A DNA stretch of 64,000 nt from Knoellia koreensis (GTDB taxonomy: Bacteria; Actinomycetota; Actinomycetes; Actinomycetales; Dermatophilaceae): contig NZ_JABEPQ010000001.1 of the NCBI RefSeq assembly GCF_013041615.1, positions 62,001-126,000 on the forward strand, written 5' to 3'. The position numbers and the translations under genes are program-made. Below, in pieces: positions 25,451 to 33,932 of the stretch. Under the pieces are notes generated by a model. That model was not told where the DNA came from. It did no database searches and saw only the letters and a list, made by a program, of their open reading frames with translations. Numbering within the stretch: position 1 is the stretch's first letter; the number at the start of each line of letters is the position of its first letter.

Positions 25451-26608
25451 TCACCCCACCGTCATGGCGCTCCCAGCCCCAGTTGCGTCCTCGCGCACCG
25501 GCAGCTTCACCTCGAAGCGGGCGCCCCGGCCCACCCCGTCGCTGGCGGCGGTCAGGCTTCCACCATGCGCCGCGACGATGGCCTGGCTGATGGTCAGCCC
25601 GATGCCGCTGCCGCCGTGGTCGCGGTCCCGGGCGGTGTCGCCGCGGTAGAACCGCTCGAACACGTGGCCCAGCTGGTGCGGGTCGATGCCCTCACCGGTG
25701 TCCGTGACCGAGATGACGACGTGGTCCTCGCCCTCACGCCCGGCCGCGACCGTCACCCGACCACCCGCCGGGGTGTGGCGCAGCGCGTTGCCCAGGAGGT
25801 TGGACAGCACCTGCGCGATCCGCTGACGGTCGACCCGGACCACGTCGCGCGGTCCGCTGCCCAGCTCGAGGCGCAAGTCAACTCCCTTGCGGGAGAACGA
25901 CTCTCGCGCAGAAGTCACCGCTGACTCGGCGAGCACCGGCACGGGCACGTCCTCGAGGTCCAGCTGGAGCTGGCCCTCCTCGGCGCGGGACACGTCACCC
26001 ACGTCCTCGACGAGGCGCACGAGCCGCCCTGTCTGTTCGCGCAGCACCCGCGCCGTCTCCTCGTCCCACGCAACGACGCCGTCCTCCAGCCCCTCGAGGT
26101 AGCCGTCGAGGGTGGCGACCGGGGTGCGCAGCTCGTGGGCCAGGTCGGACAGCAGCCGGCGCCGGGTCACCTCGACGTGGTCGAGCCGGTCGGCCATCTC
26201 GTTGAAGGCGGTCGCGACACGGTCGAACTCCGAACCGATGCGGGGTGCGGCGACGCGCACGTGCTGGCCGCGCGCGACCGCGTCGGAGGCGCCCGCCAGC
26301 TCGGCGAGCGGGCGCTGGATCCGGCTCGTGAGATAGAGGCTCACGACAAAGGCCGTCACGAGCGCGATGGCCAGCGCGACCCCCAGGGCGATGAGGCTCG
26401 CCGAGGCGAAGGCATCCTCGACGTGCTTGAGCTCTGTGGGTGGACCGCTGTGCCCACCCTGCTGGAGGTGCTGGTGGAAGAGCGGAGGGCCGACAAGCGT
26501 CGCGACCGCCCATGCAGTGCCGAGACCGACCACCAGCACCAGGGTCTGGGTGATGAGCAGCCGGGTGACCAGGCCCCTCCCTGACACCCAGTCCAGCGGT
26601 GACCTCAC
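25451..26608 (-). CDS. Sensor histidine kinase with a His-rich extracytoplasmic loop
   Basis: A 385-residue kinase: membrane helices at about 15-40 and 70-93, HAMP to 145, a dimerisation helix with phospho-acceptor H158 (SDLAHELRTP), N box NLLGNALRHT, and G1/G2 boxes DTGEGI and GGSGIGLTISQAIV. The extracytoplasmic loop is only about 30 residues and has four histidines (H45, H47, H53, H62), suggesting direct metal sensing. Its start overlaps the regulator stop by 4 bases. The neighbouring divergent operon encodes likely copper-handling proteins, so copper is the most probable signal; this is inference. Confidence 0.9.
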   Translation of the reverse strand: MRSPLDWVSGRGLVTRLLITQTLVLVVGLGTAWAVATLVGPPLFHQHLQQGGHSGPPTELKHVEDAFASASLIALGVALAIALVTAFVVSLYLTSRIQRPLAELAGASDAVARGQHVRVAAPRIGSEFDRVATAFNEMADRLDHVEVTRRRLLSDLAHELRTPVATLDGYLEGLEDGVVAWDEETARVLREQTGRLVRLVEDVGDVSRAEEGQLQLDLEDVPVPVLAESAVTSARESFSRKGVDLRLELGSGPRDVVRVDRQRIAQVLSNLLGNALRHTPAGGRVTVAAGREGEDHVVISVTDTGEGIDPHQLGHVFERFYRGDTARDRDHGGSGIGLTISQAIVAAHGGSLTAASDGVGRGARFEVKLPVREDATGAGSAMTVG

Positions 26609-27351
26609 TGACCCTCACCCATGCGGTAACCCACTCCGCGGACGGTGCGCACGTACCGGGCGTTGGCCGGGTCGTCGCCCAGCTTGCGGCGCAGGTGGCC
26701 GATGTGGACGTCCACGAGGCGTTCGTCGCCCCGCCAGGACTCGCCCCACACCTCGGCGATGAGCTGTCCCCGGCTGAAGGCCAAGCGGGGGCGTGCCGAC
26801 AGCACGGCCAGCAGGTCGAACTCGGTGGGCGTGAGCTCCACCTGCCGTCCGCCCACCCACACCTCGCGGCCGCCGGGGTCCACCCGCAGGTCGCCGAACT
26901 CGCGCACCGGCTCGTCGGCCGTCGTCCGGGTGAGGGCGCTCGTGCGCGGGCGCCGCATCAGCGCCTGGATCCGCGCCACCAGCTCGCGCGGGCTGAACGG
27001 CTTCGTCACGTAGTCGTCCGCGCCGACCGACAGCCCGATGAGCTTGTCGATCTCGTCGGTGCGGGCGGTCAGCATGAGGATGTAGCAGTCGGAGAAGGTC
27101 CGCAGCGCCCGGCACACCTCGATGCCGTCCAGCCCCGGCAGACCGAGGTCGAGCACCACGACGTCGGGCTCCGTCTGGCGCGCCAACGCCACCGCCTGCA
27201 TGCCGTCGTGGCACACCTGCGCGCTCATCCCGGCCGAGCGCACGTAGCCACTGACGAGGTTGGCCAGGGCGCGCTCGTCGTCGACGACGAGGACATGGGC
27301 GGCGACGGAGGCGGAGGCGCTCGCGGACGGCATACCTCCCATTGTCGCCAT
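26605..27351 (-). CDS. OmpR/PhoB-family response regulator
   Basis: A 248-residue regulator. The receiver has the acidic pair DDE at 24-26, phospho-acceptor D68 (VVVLDLGLPG), LTAR and KPF (switch Thr and Lys). The DNA-binding winged helix covers about 150-245 with ELTPTEFDLLAVL and the recognition segment VDVHIGHLRRKLG. It is partner to the overlapping sensor kinase. An 8-bp direct repeat with 11-bp period sits in the 99-base divergent gap to the DUF3105 gene, the architecture bound by this family, so it likely controls itself and that operon. ATGs at 27351 and 27333 are both possible. Confidence 0.92.
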   Translation of the reverse strand: MATMGGMPSASASASVAAHVLVVDDERALANLVSGYVRSAGMSAQVCHDGMQAVALARQTEPDVVVLDLGLPGLDGIEVCRALRTFSDCYILMLTARTDEIDKLIGLSVGADDYVTKPFSPRELVARIQALMRRPRTSALTRTTADEPVREFGDLRVDPGGREVWVGGRQVELTPTEFDLLAVLSARPRLAFSRGQLIAEVWGESWRGDERLVDVHIGHLRRKLGDDPANARYVRTVRGVGYRMGEGQ

Positions 27352-27389
27352 GGGGCGCGGTCGCGACGCCCAGTCGGGGTCACGACGGC

Positions 27390-27408
27390 GATCTTCACGG
27401 GATCTTCA
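27390..27408. promoter_or_regulatory. Direct-repeat operator for the response regulator
   Basis: GATCTTCA occurs at 27390-27397 and again at 27401-27408, an 11-bp period placing both copies on one DNA face, as for OmpR/PhoB-type regulators. It lies between the divergent regulator and DUF3105 genes. Confidence 0.65.
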
Positions 27409-27450
27409 TGGTTTCTCCGTCGTTCGCGGGTGCGCGCCGCCGACCCTGTC

Positions 27451-28080
27451 GTGGTGGCGAACAAGAAGGCGGCCCGCCAGCGGGTGGAGGAGCTGCGCAA
27501 GCAGCAGAAGCAGCAGGAGCGACGCAGGACGGCGGTCATCTGGGGGTCGGTGGTCGCGGCGCTGCTCGTCATCGCGGGGGTCGTGACGTTCTCCATCGTC
27601 CGCGACGTCCAGGGCCGACCGAAGCTGGACGCCGTCAAGTCCTACAAGGTCTCGCAGGGCCACGTGACCACTCCGGTCAAGTACGAGGTGGCGCCACCCG
27701 CGGGTGGCGAGCACGACCCGGTCTGGCTCAACTGCGGCACCTACACCGAGCCGGTGCGCAACGAGAACGCAGTGCACTCGATGGAGCACGGCGCCGTCTG
27801 GGTGACCTACCGCAGCGACCTGCCCAAGGGCGACGTCGACAAGCTCACCGCCGCCATGCCCGACACGTATGCCGTGTTGTCGCCGGTCAAGGACCTCAAG
27901 GCGCCCGTCGTGGCGTCGGCCTGGGGCAAGCAGCTCCAGCTCACGGGTGCGGCCGACCCCCGCCTGGACGCCTTCATCAAGGAGTACCGCCAGGGCCCGG
28001 GCACGCCCGAGCCCGGCGCAGCCTGCACCGGCGGCACGGACGGCACCACGGCGGGCACGCCGATGGACGCCCCGCAGTGA
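27451..28080 (+). CDS. DUF3105 membrane-anchored protein
   Basis: A 209-residue protein: a charged N-terminus (NKKAARQRVEELRKQQKQQERRR), one membrane helix near residues 30-50, then an external DUF3105 domain with PVKYEVAPPAGGEHDPVWLNCGTY, the conserved VHSMEHGAVWVTYR block and a SAWGKQL segment. The conserved Cys, His and Met residues suit metal binding, and DUF3105 genes often accompany DUF305 genes as here; the biochemical function is unknown. GTG 27451 and 27454 are both usable. The stop overlaps the next start (GTGA). Confidence 0.82.
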   Translation: MVANKKAARQRVEELRKQQKQQERRRTAVIWGSVVAALLVIAGVVTFSIVRDVQGRPKLDAVKSYKVSQGHVTTPVKYEVAPPAGGEHDPVWLNCGTYTEPVRNENAVHSMEHGAVWVTYRSDLPKGDVDKLTAAMPDTYAVLSPVKDLKAPVVASAWGKQLQLTGAADPRLDAFIKEYRQGPGTPEPGAACTGGTDGTTAGTPMDAPQ

Positions 28081-28889
28081 CGGTCGTGACCACCGAACCC
28101 GAGACCGACGACACCGTGCCGGCGGAGCAGGAGCGGGCGCCCCGTCGCCGCGGGCCGGAGATCCTGGCCATCGGCCTGGTGGCTGTCGCCGCCCTGCTCG
28201 TGGCCGGGCTGGTCGGGTGGTTGCTCGCCGGTCGTGACGTGCCGAGTGGTGGGAGTGCGGAGGCCGGTTTCGCCCGGGACATGCAGGCACACCACGCGCA
28301 GGCCGTCGAGATGGCGTTCATCATCCGCGACAAGACCGACGACCCGACCTTGCGGGCCGTCGCCTACGACATCGCCACGAGCCAGCAGCAACAGATCGGG
28401 CAGATGTACGGCTGGCTCGTCCAGTGGGGCCTGCCGCAGACGGGTTCGCAGCAGCCGATGGCGTGGATGACCGGGCACGACCTGTCGGGCATGTCGTCGC
28501 ACGGCTCCACGTCGACGAGCCCGACCACCGTCGCATCCACCGGCACATCCACCGGCACATCTACCGGTGGCCCGTCAGGCTCGTCGAGCGCGTCCGGTAT
28601 GCCGGGCATGGCGGGCATGGGTGGCGACGGCTCGTCCGGCGCGATGGCGCGCATGGGGATGGCGACCCCGCAGCAGCTCGCCACCCTGCGCGCCGCCACC
28701 GGTGTCGAGGCGGAGCGCCAATTCCTGACCCTGATGATCCGGCACCACCAGGGCGGCATCGAGATGGCCAAGGCGGTCCTGGCCAGGACTAACCGGGCCG
28801 AGGTCCGCACCCTGGCCCAGGCCATCGTCACCGCCCAGGCCGCCGAGATCACCCAGATGCAGCAGCTGCTCGATGCCCGTGCGAAGTAG
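28077..28889 (+). CDS. DUF305 protein, Met/His-rich, probable copper-binding
   Basis: A 270-residue protein with one membrane anchor near residues 30-50 and two DUF305 helical halves carrying the paired motifs MQAHHAQAVEMA and MIRHHQGGIEMA. Between them is a low-complexity Ser/Thr/Gly linker (coded by a 12-bp tandem repeat near 28534-28567) and a methionine-rich patch (SGMPGMAGMGG, AMARMGMA). DUF305 includes the copper-binding protein CopM of Synechocystis; His-His and Met-rich motifs support copper binding here. Its 3' end overlaps the CopD/CtaG gene by 17 bases. Confidence 0.88.
   Translation: MTVVTTEPETDDTVPAEQERAPRRRGPEILAIGLVAVAALLVAGLVGWLLAGRDVPSGGSAEAGFARDMQAHHAQAVEMAFIIRDKTDDPTLRAVAYDIATSQQQQIGQMYGWLVQWGLPQTGSQQPMAWMTGHDLSGMSSHGSTSTSPTTVASTGTSTGTSTGGPSGSSSASGMPGMAGMGGDGSSGAMARMGMATPQQLATLRAATGVEAERQFLTLMIRHHQGGIEMAKAVLARTNRAEVRTLAQAIVTAQAAEITQMQQLLDARAK
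28534..28567 (+). repeat. 12-bp in-frame tandem repeat in the DUF305 linker
   Basis: CATCCACCGGCA occurs twice in tandem followed by a partial third copy with one change. It encodes a Ser-Thr-Gly-Thr linker, so length change would be tolerated. Confidence 0.8.
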
Positions 28890-30837
28890 GCGCGCGCTCG
28901 TCGCCACCGCGGTGCTCGTCCCCGCGGCGCTGGGCATGCTGCTGCTCCTGCTCACGTCCGGACCGCCACCGACGGGCGAGCTGGTCGACCCGGGACCGGT
29001 GACCCGCTGGGGACTGCCCCCGGCCCGGGCGGTGCGCGACGTCGTCGCCGCACTCACCGTCGGCTTCTTCGTCGCGGCGGCCTGCATACTCCCGGGCCGT
29101 GCCCGATCGACCGCCGTGCGCGCGGGTGCGGTCGCGGGCACGGCCTGGGTCGGGGCCGGGCTCGTCGTCCTCGTGCTCACGCTGTCCGACATCGCAGGTG
29201 TGCCGTCGTCCCAGCTCGGCTCGGGCGTCCTGCTCGACTTCGTCACGGCGTTCGACATCGGCCGGGCGATGGTGGCCAGCATGGTCCTCACCTCCCTGGC
29301 GGTGGTGGCGGCACGGCTCGGGGCAGATGGGTGGGCCGCCGTCCTGGCGGTCCTCGCGCTGGCCCCGCTCGCGCTCACGGGACACGCCGCCGGGTCCGCC
29401 AACCACGAGCTCGGTGTCAACAGCCAGTTCGGGCACCTCGTGGGCGTCAGCGTCTGGATGGGTGGGCTCGTGGCCATGGTCGTGGTCGCCCGTCAGCTCG
29501 GCGACGACCTGTCGGTCGCCGCGGGCCGTTGGTCCACAGTGGCGCTCGCGGCATACCTCCTCGTGGCCGTCTCCGGCCTGGGCGCCAGCCTGGCCCGGCT
29601 CGACTCCTGGTCGGCCCTCGGCAGCACGTACGGCGTCCTGTTGCTGGTCAAGGTCGCGCTCTTCCTCCTGCTCGGGGTCGCCGGCTGGTGGCACCGTCGG
29701 CACGTGCTCGCCCGTGCGGGAAAGTCGTTGCAGCGCAAGGCATTCCTGCGCCTGGCGGGCTTTGAGGTCGTCGTCATGGCCGTAGCGGTCGGGTTCGCGA
29801 CCGCGCTGTCGCGCACGCCCCCGCCCGTCGGCGCCGACCCGGACGAGTCCACCGCCGAGGCGTTGCTGGGGGAGACGATGCCGCCCGCCCTCGGCGCCGA
29901 CCTGCACTGGCTCACGCAGTGGCGCATCGACAGCCTGTGGGTGCCGGTCTCGGTCGTCGCCGTTGCCCTGTATGCCGTGGGCGTGCGTCGCCTGCGCCTG
30001 CGCGGCGACCGGTGGCCTATGGGTCGGACCGTGGCATGGATGCTCGGGTGGACCGCCATGGTGGTCGCAACCAGCGCCAGTCCCGGGGTCTACGCGCGGC
30101 TGCTCTTCAGCATGCACATGGTGCAGCACATGACGATCGCGCTGCTCGTGCCGTCGCTGCTGGTCTTCGGTGCTCCGGTCACCCTGGCGATGCGGGCCCT
30201 GCCCGCGCGGCGTGACGGCACGCGTGGCCCCCGGGAGTGGCTGCTGGCCATCGTGCACTCGCGCGCCCTCGCGTTCCTCGGCAACCCGATGGTGGCGGCG
30301 GGGCTGTTCGTCGCGTCGATGGGGGTCTTCTACTACAGCCCGTTGTTCGAGCTGGCCCTGCGGACCCACTCGGGCCACGTGCTCATGACGGTCCACTTCC
30401 TCCTGTCGGGCTACCTGCTCGCGTCGGCGGTCGTCGGCGTCGACCCAGGGCCCAGCCGGCCGGCATACCCGTTCCGCCTCGTCCTCATCACGGCGACGTT
30501 CGGGTTCCACGCGCTGTTCGCGGTCTCGCTCATGGCGAGCTCGGAGGTGCTGGCCCGCGACTGGTTCTCGGTGCTGCCCCGGGTCACCTCGGCGACACTC
30601 AAGGCCGACCAGGACCTCGGGGCGCAGCTCGGGTGGGCGCTGGGGGACTACCCGGTCGCGATCCTCGCCGCCGCCATGGCCATCAGCTGGATCCGCGCCG
30701 ACTCGCGCGAAGCGAGGCGCTACGACCGCAAGGCGGCCCGCGACGGCGACGCCGACCTCGCGGCATACAACGAGCACCTCCAGCGGCTCGGTGAGCAGAC
30801 CCGGCGCACCCGCGACACGCGTTCCACGAAGGTTTGA
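28873..30837 (+). CDS. CopD-CtaG fusion membrane protein (copper import/oxidase assembly)
   Basis: A 654-residue protein with about 14 membrane helices. The N-terminal half (to about 330) resembles CopD copper-import proteins, with GHAAGSANHELGVNSQFGHLVGVSVWMGGL carrying conserved histidines. The C-terminal half (about 385-620) is a caa3-type CtaG domain with the MHMVQHMTIALLVPSLLVFGAP motif and HFLLSGYLLAS. The fusion is usual in actinobacteria and is thought to supply copper to cytochrome oxidase. It overlaps the DUF305 gene by 17 bases, giving a DUF3105-DUF305-CopD/CtaG operon. Confidence 0.9.
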   Translation: MPVRSRRALVATAVLVPAALGMLLLLLTSGPPPTGELVDPGPVTRWGLPPARAVRDVVAALTVGFFVAAACILPGRARSTAVRAGAVAGTAWVGAGLVVLVLTLSDIAGVPSSQLGSGVLLDFVTAFDIGRAMVASMVLTSLAVVAARLGADGWAAVLAVLALAPLALTGHAAGSANHELGVNSQFGHLVGVSVWMGGLVAMVVVARQLGDDLSVAAGRWSTVALAAYLLVAVSGLGASLARLDSWSALGSTYGVLLLVKVALFLLLGVAGWWHRRHVLARAGKSLQRKAFLRLAGFEVVVMAVAVGFATALSRTPPPVGADPDESTAEALLGETMPPALGADLHWLTQWRIDSLWVPVSVVAVALYAVGVRRLRLRGDRWPMGRTVAWMLGWTAMVVATSASPGVYARLLFSMHMVQHMTIALLVPSLLVFGAPVTLAMRALPARRDGTRGPREWLLAIVHSRALAFLGNPMVAAGLFVASMGVFYYSPLFELALRTHSGHVLMTVHFLLSGYLLASAVVGVDPGPSRPAYPFRLVLITATFGFHALFAVSLMASSEVLARDWFSVLPRVTSATLKADQDLGAQLGWALGDYPVAILAAAMAISWIRADSREARRYDRKAARDGDADLAAYNEHLQRLGEQTRRTRDTRSTKV

Positions 30838-30872
30838 TGAAGGGGCTTTGCCTGCGGCACACTCGTGGAGAA

Positions 30873-30894
30873 CATCTGAGCATGCGATCAGATG
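30873..30894. promoter_or_regulatory. Inverted repeat upstream of the CDF exporter
   Basis: CATCTGA (30873-30879) and TCAGATG (30888-30894) form an imperfect 22-bp palindrome 20 bases before the CDF start. Its size suits a metal-sensing ArsR/SmtB or similar repressor; no such gene is adjacent. Confidence 0.5.
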
Positions 30895-30913
30895 ACAAGG
30901 GTGAGGAGAGCTG

Positions 30914-31825
30914 ATGGGTGCGGGACACGGCCACGGTGCGGCCACCGGCCAGGGGAGCGCCGCCCACCGGTGGCGGCTCAAGGTCTCCTTCGGCCTGGTC
31001 TTCCTGTTCTTCTTCGTCGAGCTCGTCGTCGGCATCTGGTCGAACTCGCTGGCCCTCATCAGCGACGCCGGCCACATGGCGGCCGACGTGACCACCCTCG
31101 GCGCCGCGCTCGTCGCGACGCGCATCGCGAGCCGGCCCGACAGCACCGGCATGCGCACCTTCGGGTCCTACCGGGCCGAGATCTTCGCGTCCGGGTTCGC
31201 CGTGCTCGTCATGCTCGGGGTCTCGGTCTACATCGTCGTCGAGGCGATCGGCCGCATCGGCCAGCCGGTCGAGCTCGCCACCGGGCCGGTGCTGCTCGTC
31301 GGCACGCTCGGCCTCGTCGTCAACCTCATCGCGATCGCGCTGCTGCGCTCGGGCTCCAAGGACAGCCTCAACGTCAAGGGCGCCTACCTCGAGGTCATCG
31401 CCGACACCGTCGGGTCGGTCGGCGTCATCGCCTCCGGCCTGCTGGTCATGTGGACCGGAAACGCCTTCTGGGACACCGTGATCGCGCTCGCCATCGGCCT
31501 CTTCGTCGCCGTCCGTGCTGTCATGCTCGGCCGCGAGGTGCTGGCGGTGCTCGGCCAGCACGCACCCTCCGGCGCCAAGCCCGACGACGTCGCCGACGTG
31601 CTGGGCAAGGTCTCCGGGGTCACCTCGGTGCACGACCTGCACGTGTGGACCCTCACCTCGGGCATGAACGTCGCCACCGCCCACCTCGCCATCGCCCCGG
31701 GCACGGACCACGCCAAGGTGCTCGACGAGGCGCAGGCCGTGATGCGCAAGGAGTTCGGCGTCGAGCACGCGACCTTCCAGGTCGAGAACGAGGAGCGCAA
31801 GAACTGCCAGGAGATCTCCTGGTAG
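30914..31825 (+). CDS. Cation diffusion facilitator (CzcD/ZitB-like metal exporter)
   Basis: A 303-residue six-helix proton/metal antiporter. The N-terminus is His-rich (GAGHGHG). Helix 2 has the metal site in SDAGHMAAD (D51, H54, D58); the helix 5 site reads EVIAD (E160 to D164), with Glu where Zn-selective members have His. A cytosolic C-terminal domain with DLHVWTLTSGMNVATAHL binds metal and dimerises the protein. It likely exports zinc or a related divalent cation. An inverted repeat lies just upstream. Confidence 0.92.
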   Translation: MGAGHGHGAATGQGSAAHRWRLKVSFGLVFLFFFVELVVGIWSNSLALISDAGHMAADVTTLGAALVATRIASRPDSTGMRTFGSYRAEIFASGFAVLVMLGVSVYIVVEAIGRIGQPVELATGPVLLVGTLGLVVNLIAIALLRSGSKDSLNVKGAYLEVIADTVGSVGVIASGLLVMWTGNAFWDTVIALAIGLFVAVRAVMLGREVLAVLGQHAPSGAKPDDVADVLGKVSGVTSVHDLHVWTLTSGMNVATAHLAIAPGTDHAKVLDEAQAVMRKEFGVEHATFQVENEERKNCQEISW

Positions 31826-31859
31826 CAGTGCTCCGGGCCGGGCGTGACAGGGTGGGCCC

Positions 31860-32855
31860 GTGTGGGCGAGCCGGTGGATGCGTGGGTGGTCGCGCCGGTC
31901 GACGGCGCCGCTGACGGGACCGCAGTGCGTTGCCGCGGTCGAGGCGTATGCCGCGGAAGCGACCTTCTCGCTCACGCCCGGTCAGCGCGGAGCGCTGTCG
32001 GGGCTTGCGAACCCCGGCGCACGCGGCACGTACCTCTTCGGTGAGGTTGGCCGCGGCAAGACCTGGCTCGCCGACGCGTGGGTACGGGCCTTGGGGGAGC
32101 GCGCGACGGTGCGTCGGCTGCACGCCGTCGAGTTCTTCCAGGGCCTCAACCGGGGGCCGGTCGGTCATGTCGACGAGACGATCGACGACCTCGTGCGCGG
32201 TGCCGACCTGGTGCTGCTCGACGAGTTCCACCTGCACGACCCGGGCGACGCCATGCTCGCCCAGCGGGTCCTGAACCGCTTGTGGCCCACCGGAGTTCGC
32301 CTGCTGTTGACGTCGAACTATGCACCCGAGCAGCTGTTGCCCAACCCGAGCTTCCACCACCTCTTCGAGCCATCAATCGTGGCGATCCGGGAGCGGCTCG
32401 ACGTCGTCGAGGTGGGTGGTGACACCGACCTGCGGACCCTGGGCGGTGGCGCATCCGCGGGCTTCGCCTCGGGCACCTGGACCGTGGGTCAGGTGGAGCC
32501 GAGCGACCCATCGGATGCGCCGGACCAGGCGGTGCAGTTCACCTTCGCCGAGCTCTGCTCGACACCCCGCTCGGCGTCCGACCTGCTCGACCTCGCGCGA
32601 CGGCACGTGGCGTGGCGGCTGGTCGACGTGCCCCGGCTGGTCGACACCGATCCCCAGTCACGCCAACGGTTTGCCGACCTCATCGACGTGCTGGTCGACC
32701 TGGACCGGCGGCTGGATATGACGAGTGCACATCGACCCGACGAGGTGCTGGACGTGGCCGACGCCGAGGGCGAGGTGCCTCGCGACCTTGCCCGGACCGG
32801 CAGCCGCCTCAGCCTGCTCACCGTGTCGGGCGGTCGTGGCAGGCTGTGCGCGTGA
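31860..32855 (+). CDS. zapE: ZapE/AFG1-like ATPase
   Basis: A 331-residue AAA-type ATPase. Walker A is GEVGRGKTW near residue 61, Walker B LVLLDEFHLHD near 120, sensor 1 LLLTSNYAP near 152 and the Arg-finger region IVAIRERLDVVEV. ZapE stabilises or disassembles FtsZ rings in E. coli; the family is also linked to mitochondrial AFG1 quality control. Its role in actinobacteria is not established. The stop overlaps the holA start (GTGA). Confidence 0.88.
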   Translation: MWASRWMRGWSRRSTAPLTGPQCVAAVEAYAAEATFSLTPGQRGALSGLANPGARGTYLFGEVGRGKTWLADAWVRALGERATVRRLHAVEFFQGLNRGPVGHVDETIDDLVRGADLVLLDEFHLHDPGDAMLAQRVLNRLWPTGVRLLLTSNYAPEQLLPNPSFHHLFEPSIVAIRERLDVVEVGGDTDLRTLGGGASAGFASGTWTVGQVEPSDPSDAPDQAVQFTFAELCSTPRSASDLLDLARRHVAWRLVDVPRLVDTDPQSRQRFADLIDVLVDLDRRLDMTSAHRPDEVLDVADAEGEVPRDLARTGSRLSLLTVSGGRGRLCA

Positions 32856-33826
32856 CCGCGACTGCGACCCGCACCGTGCCACCCCTCGTCCTCATCACCG
32901 GGCCCGAGGGGGTCCTCGCCGAGCGGGCGCTCGACTCGACTCTCGAGGAGCTCAAGGCGCAGGCGCCCGACCTGGAGGTCGTGCGGCTGCCCGCCGCCAC
33001 CTACGAGGCCGGGTCGTTGGGGGTCCACGCGAGCCCGTCGCTGTTCGGCGGCGAGAAGTGCCTCGTGGTCGAGGACCTCGACGAGGCACCGGACGAGCTC
33101 CAGCAGGACCTGCTCACCTTCCTCGCCGCGCCCGAGCCCGACGTGACGCTGGTCGTCACCCACAAGTCCGGGCAGCGCGGCAAGAAGGTGCTCGACACCC
33201 TCAAGAAGGCCAAGGCCCGCGTCCTCGAGGCCCCGGCGATCAAGAGCGACCGCGACAAGAGCGACTTCGCGATGCACGAGTTCCGCCGGGCCGGTCGCAA
33301 GGCGACGCCCGACGCCATCCGCGCGCTGATCGAGGCGGTCGGCAAGGACGTGCGCGAGCTCGCGGCGGCGTGCAGCCAGCTGGTCGCCGACACCACCGGG
33401 GTCATCGACGACCAGGTGGTCCTGCGCTACCACGGCGGCAAGGTCGAGGCGACCGGCTTCCGCGTCGCCGACGCAGCCGTCGCCGGCGAGGCGGGGGAGG
33501 CGCTGCGCCTCCTGCGTCACGCCATCGCCACCGGGGTCGACCCCGTGCCGATCGTCGCCGTGCTCGCGCAGCAGCTGCGCCAGCTCGTCAAGGTGGGCGC
33601 GGCCGGCCGGGGACGCTCGGCCGACCTCGCGCGCGAGCTGGGCATGGCGCCGTGGCAGGTCGACAAGGCCCGCCGCAGCCTGTCGGGGTGGGGGCCGGAG
33701 GGGCTCGCCGAGTCGATCCAGGCGGTCGCGCTGGCCGACTTCGAGGTCAAGGGCGGCGGCCGTGACCCCGTGTATGCCGTGGAGCGAGCCATCCTGACGA
33801 TCACCCGTGGCCGCACTGGCAGGTGA
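32852..33826 (+). CDS. holA: DNA polymerase III subunit delta
   Basis: A 324-residue clamp-loader delta subunit, which opens the beta clamp. The N-terminal LVLITGPEGVLAERALDSTLEEL and FGGEKCLVVEDLDE blocks, the KSGQRGKKVLDTLKK region and the C-terminal helical collar (VVAVLAQQLRQLVKVG, PWQVDKARRSL) match the family, which lacks a working Walker A. The holA-rpsT neighbourhood is strongly conserved. GTG 32852 overlaps zapE by 4 bases. Confidence 0.93.
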   Translation: MTATATRTVPPLVLITGPEGVLAERALDSTLEELKAQAPDLEVVRLPAATYEAGSLGVHASPSLFGGEKCLVVEDLDEAPDELQQDLLTFLAAPEPDVTLVVTHKSGQRGKKVLDTLKKAKARVLEAPAIKSDRDKSDFAMHEFRRAGRKATPDAIRALIEAVGKDVRELAAACSQLVADTTGVIDDQVVLRYHGGKVEATGFRVADAAVAGEAGEALRLLRHAIATGVDPVPIVAVLAQQLRQLVKVGAAGRGRSADLARELGMAPWQVDKARRSLSGWGPEGLAESIQAVALADFEVKGGGRDPVYAVERAILTITRGRTGR

Positions 33827-33833
33827 GCCTGTC

Positions 33834-33850
33834 GCCCGCGGTGAGCGGGC
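33834..33850 (+). terminator. Short hairpin after holA
   Basis: GCCCGC (33834-33839) and GCGGGC (33845-33850) form a 6-bp GC-only stem 8 bases after the holA stop. It may terminate holA before the rpsT promoter. Confidence 0.4.
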
Positions 33851-33866
33851 GGCATACTGGCTCGTT

Positions 33867-33896
33867 TTGGGGGAGGGGCGCGGTCGCTGGTAGATT
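33867..33896 (+). promoter_or_regulatory. Probable sigma-70 promoter of rpsT
   Basis: TTGGGG (33867-33872), an 18-bp spacer and TAGATT (33891-33896) give a plausible housekeeping promoter about 140 bases before rpsT. Confidence 0.5.
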
Positions 33897-33905
33897 TGCC
33901 CCTCG

Positions 33906-33932
33906 CGTGCGCGCCTAGGTCGTGCGCGCACG
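33906..33932 (+). other. Leader hairpin of the rpsT transcript
   Basis: CGTGCGCGC (33906-33914) and GCGCGCACG (33924-33932) form a perfect 9-bp stem with a 9-base loop near the predicted 5' end of a roughly 135-base leader. It could stabilise the mRNA or serve S20 autoregulation. Confidence 0.45.

Noticed and set aside
28849-31158. A 769-codon open frame antisense to CopD/CtaG and the CDF gene
   Set aside because: Low-complexity His/Arg/Asp-rich translation with no family resemblance.
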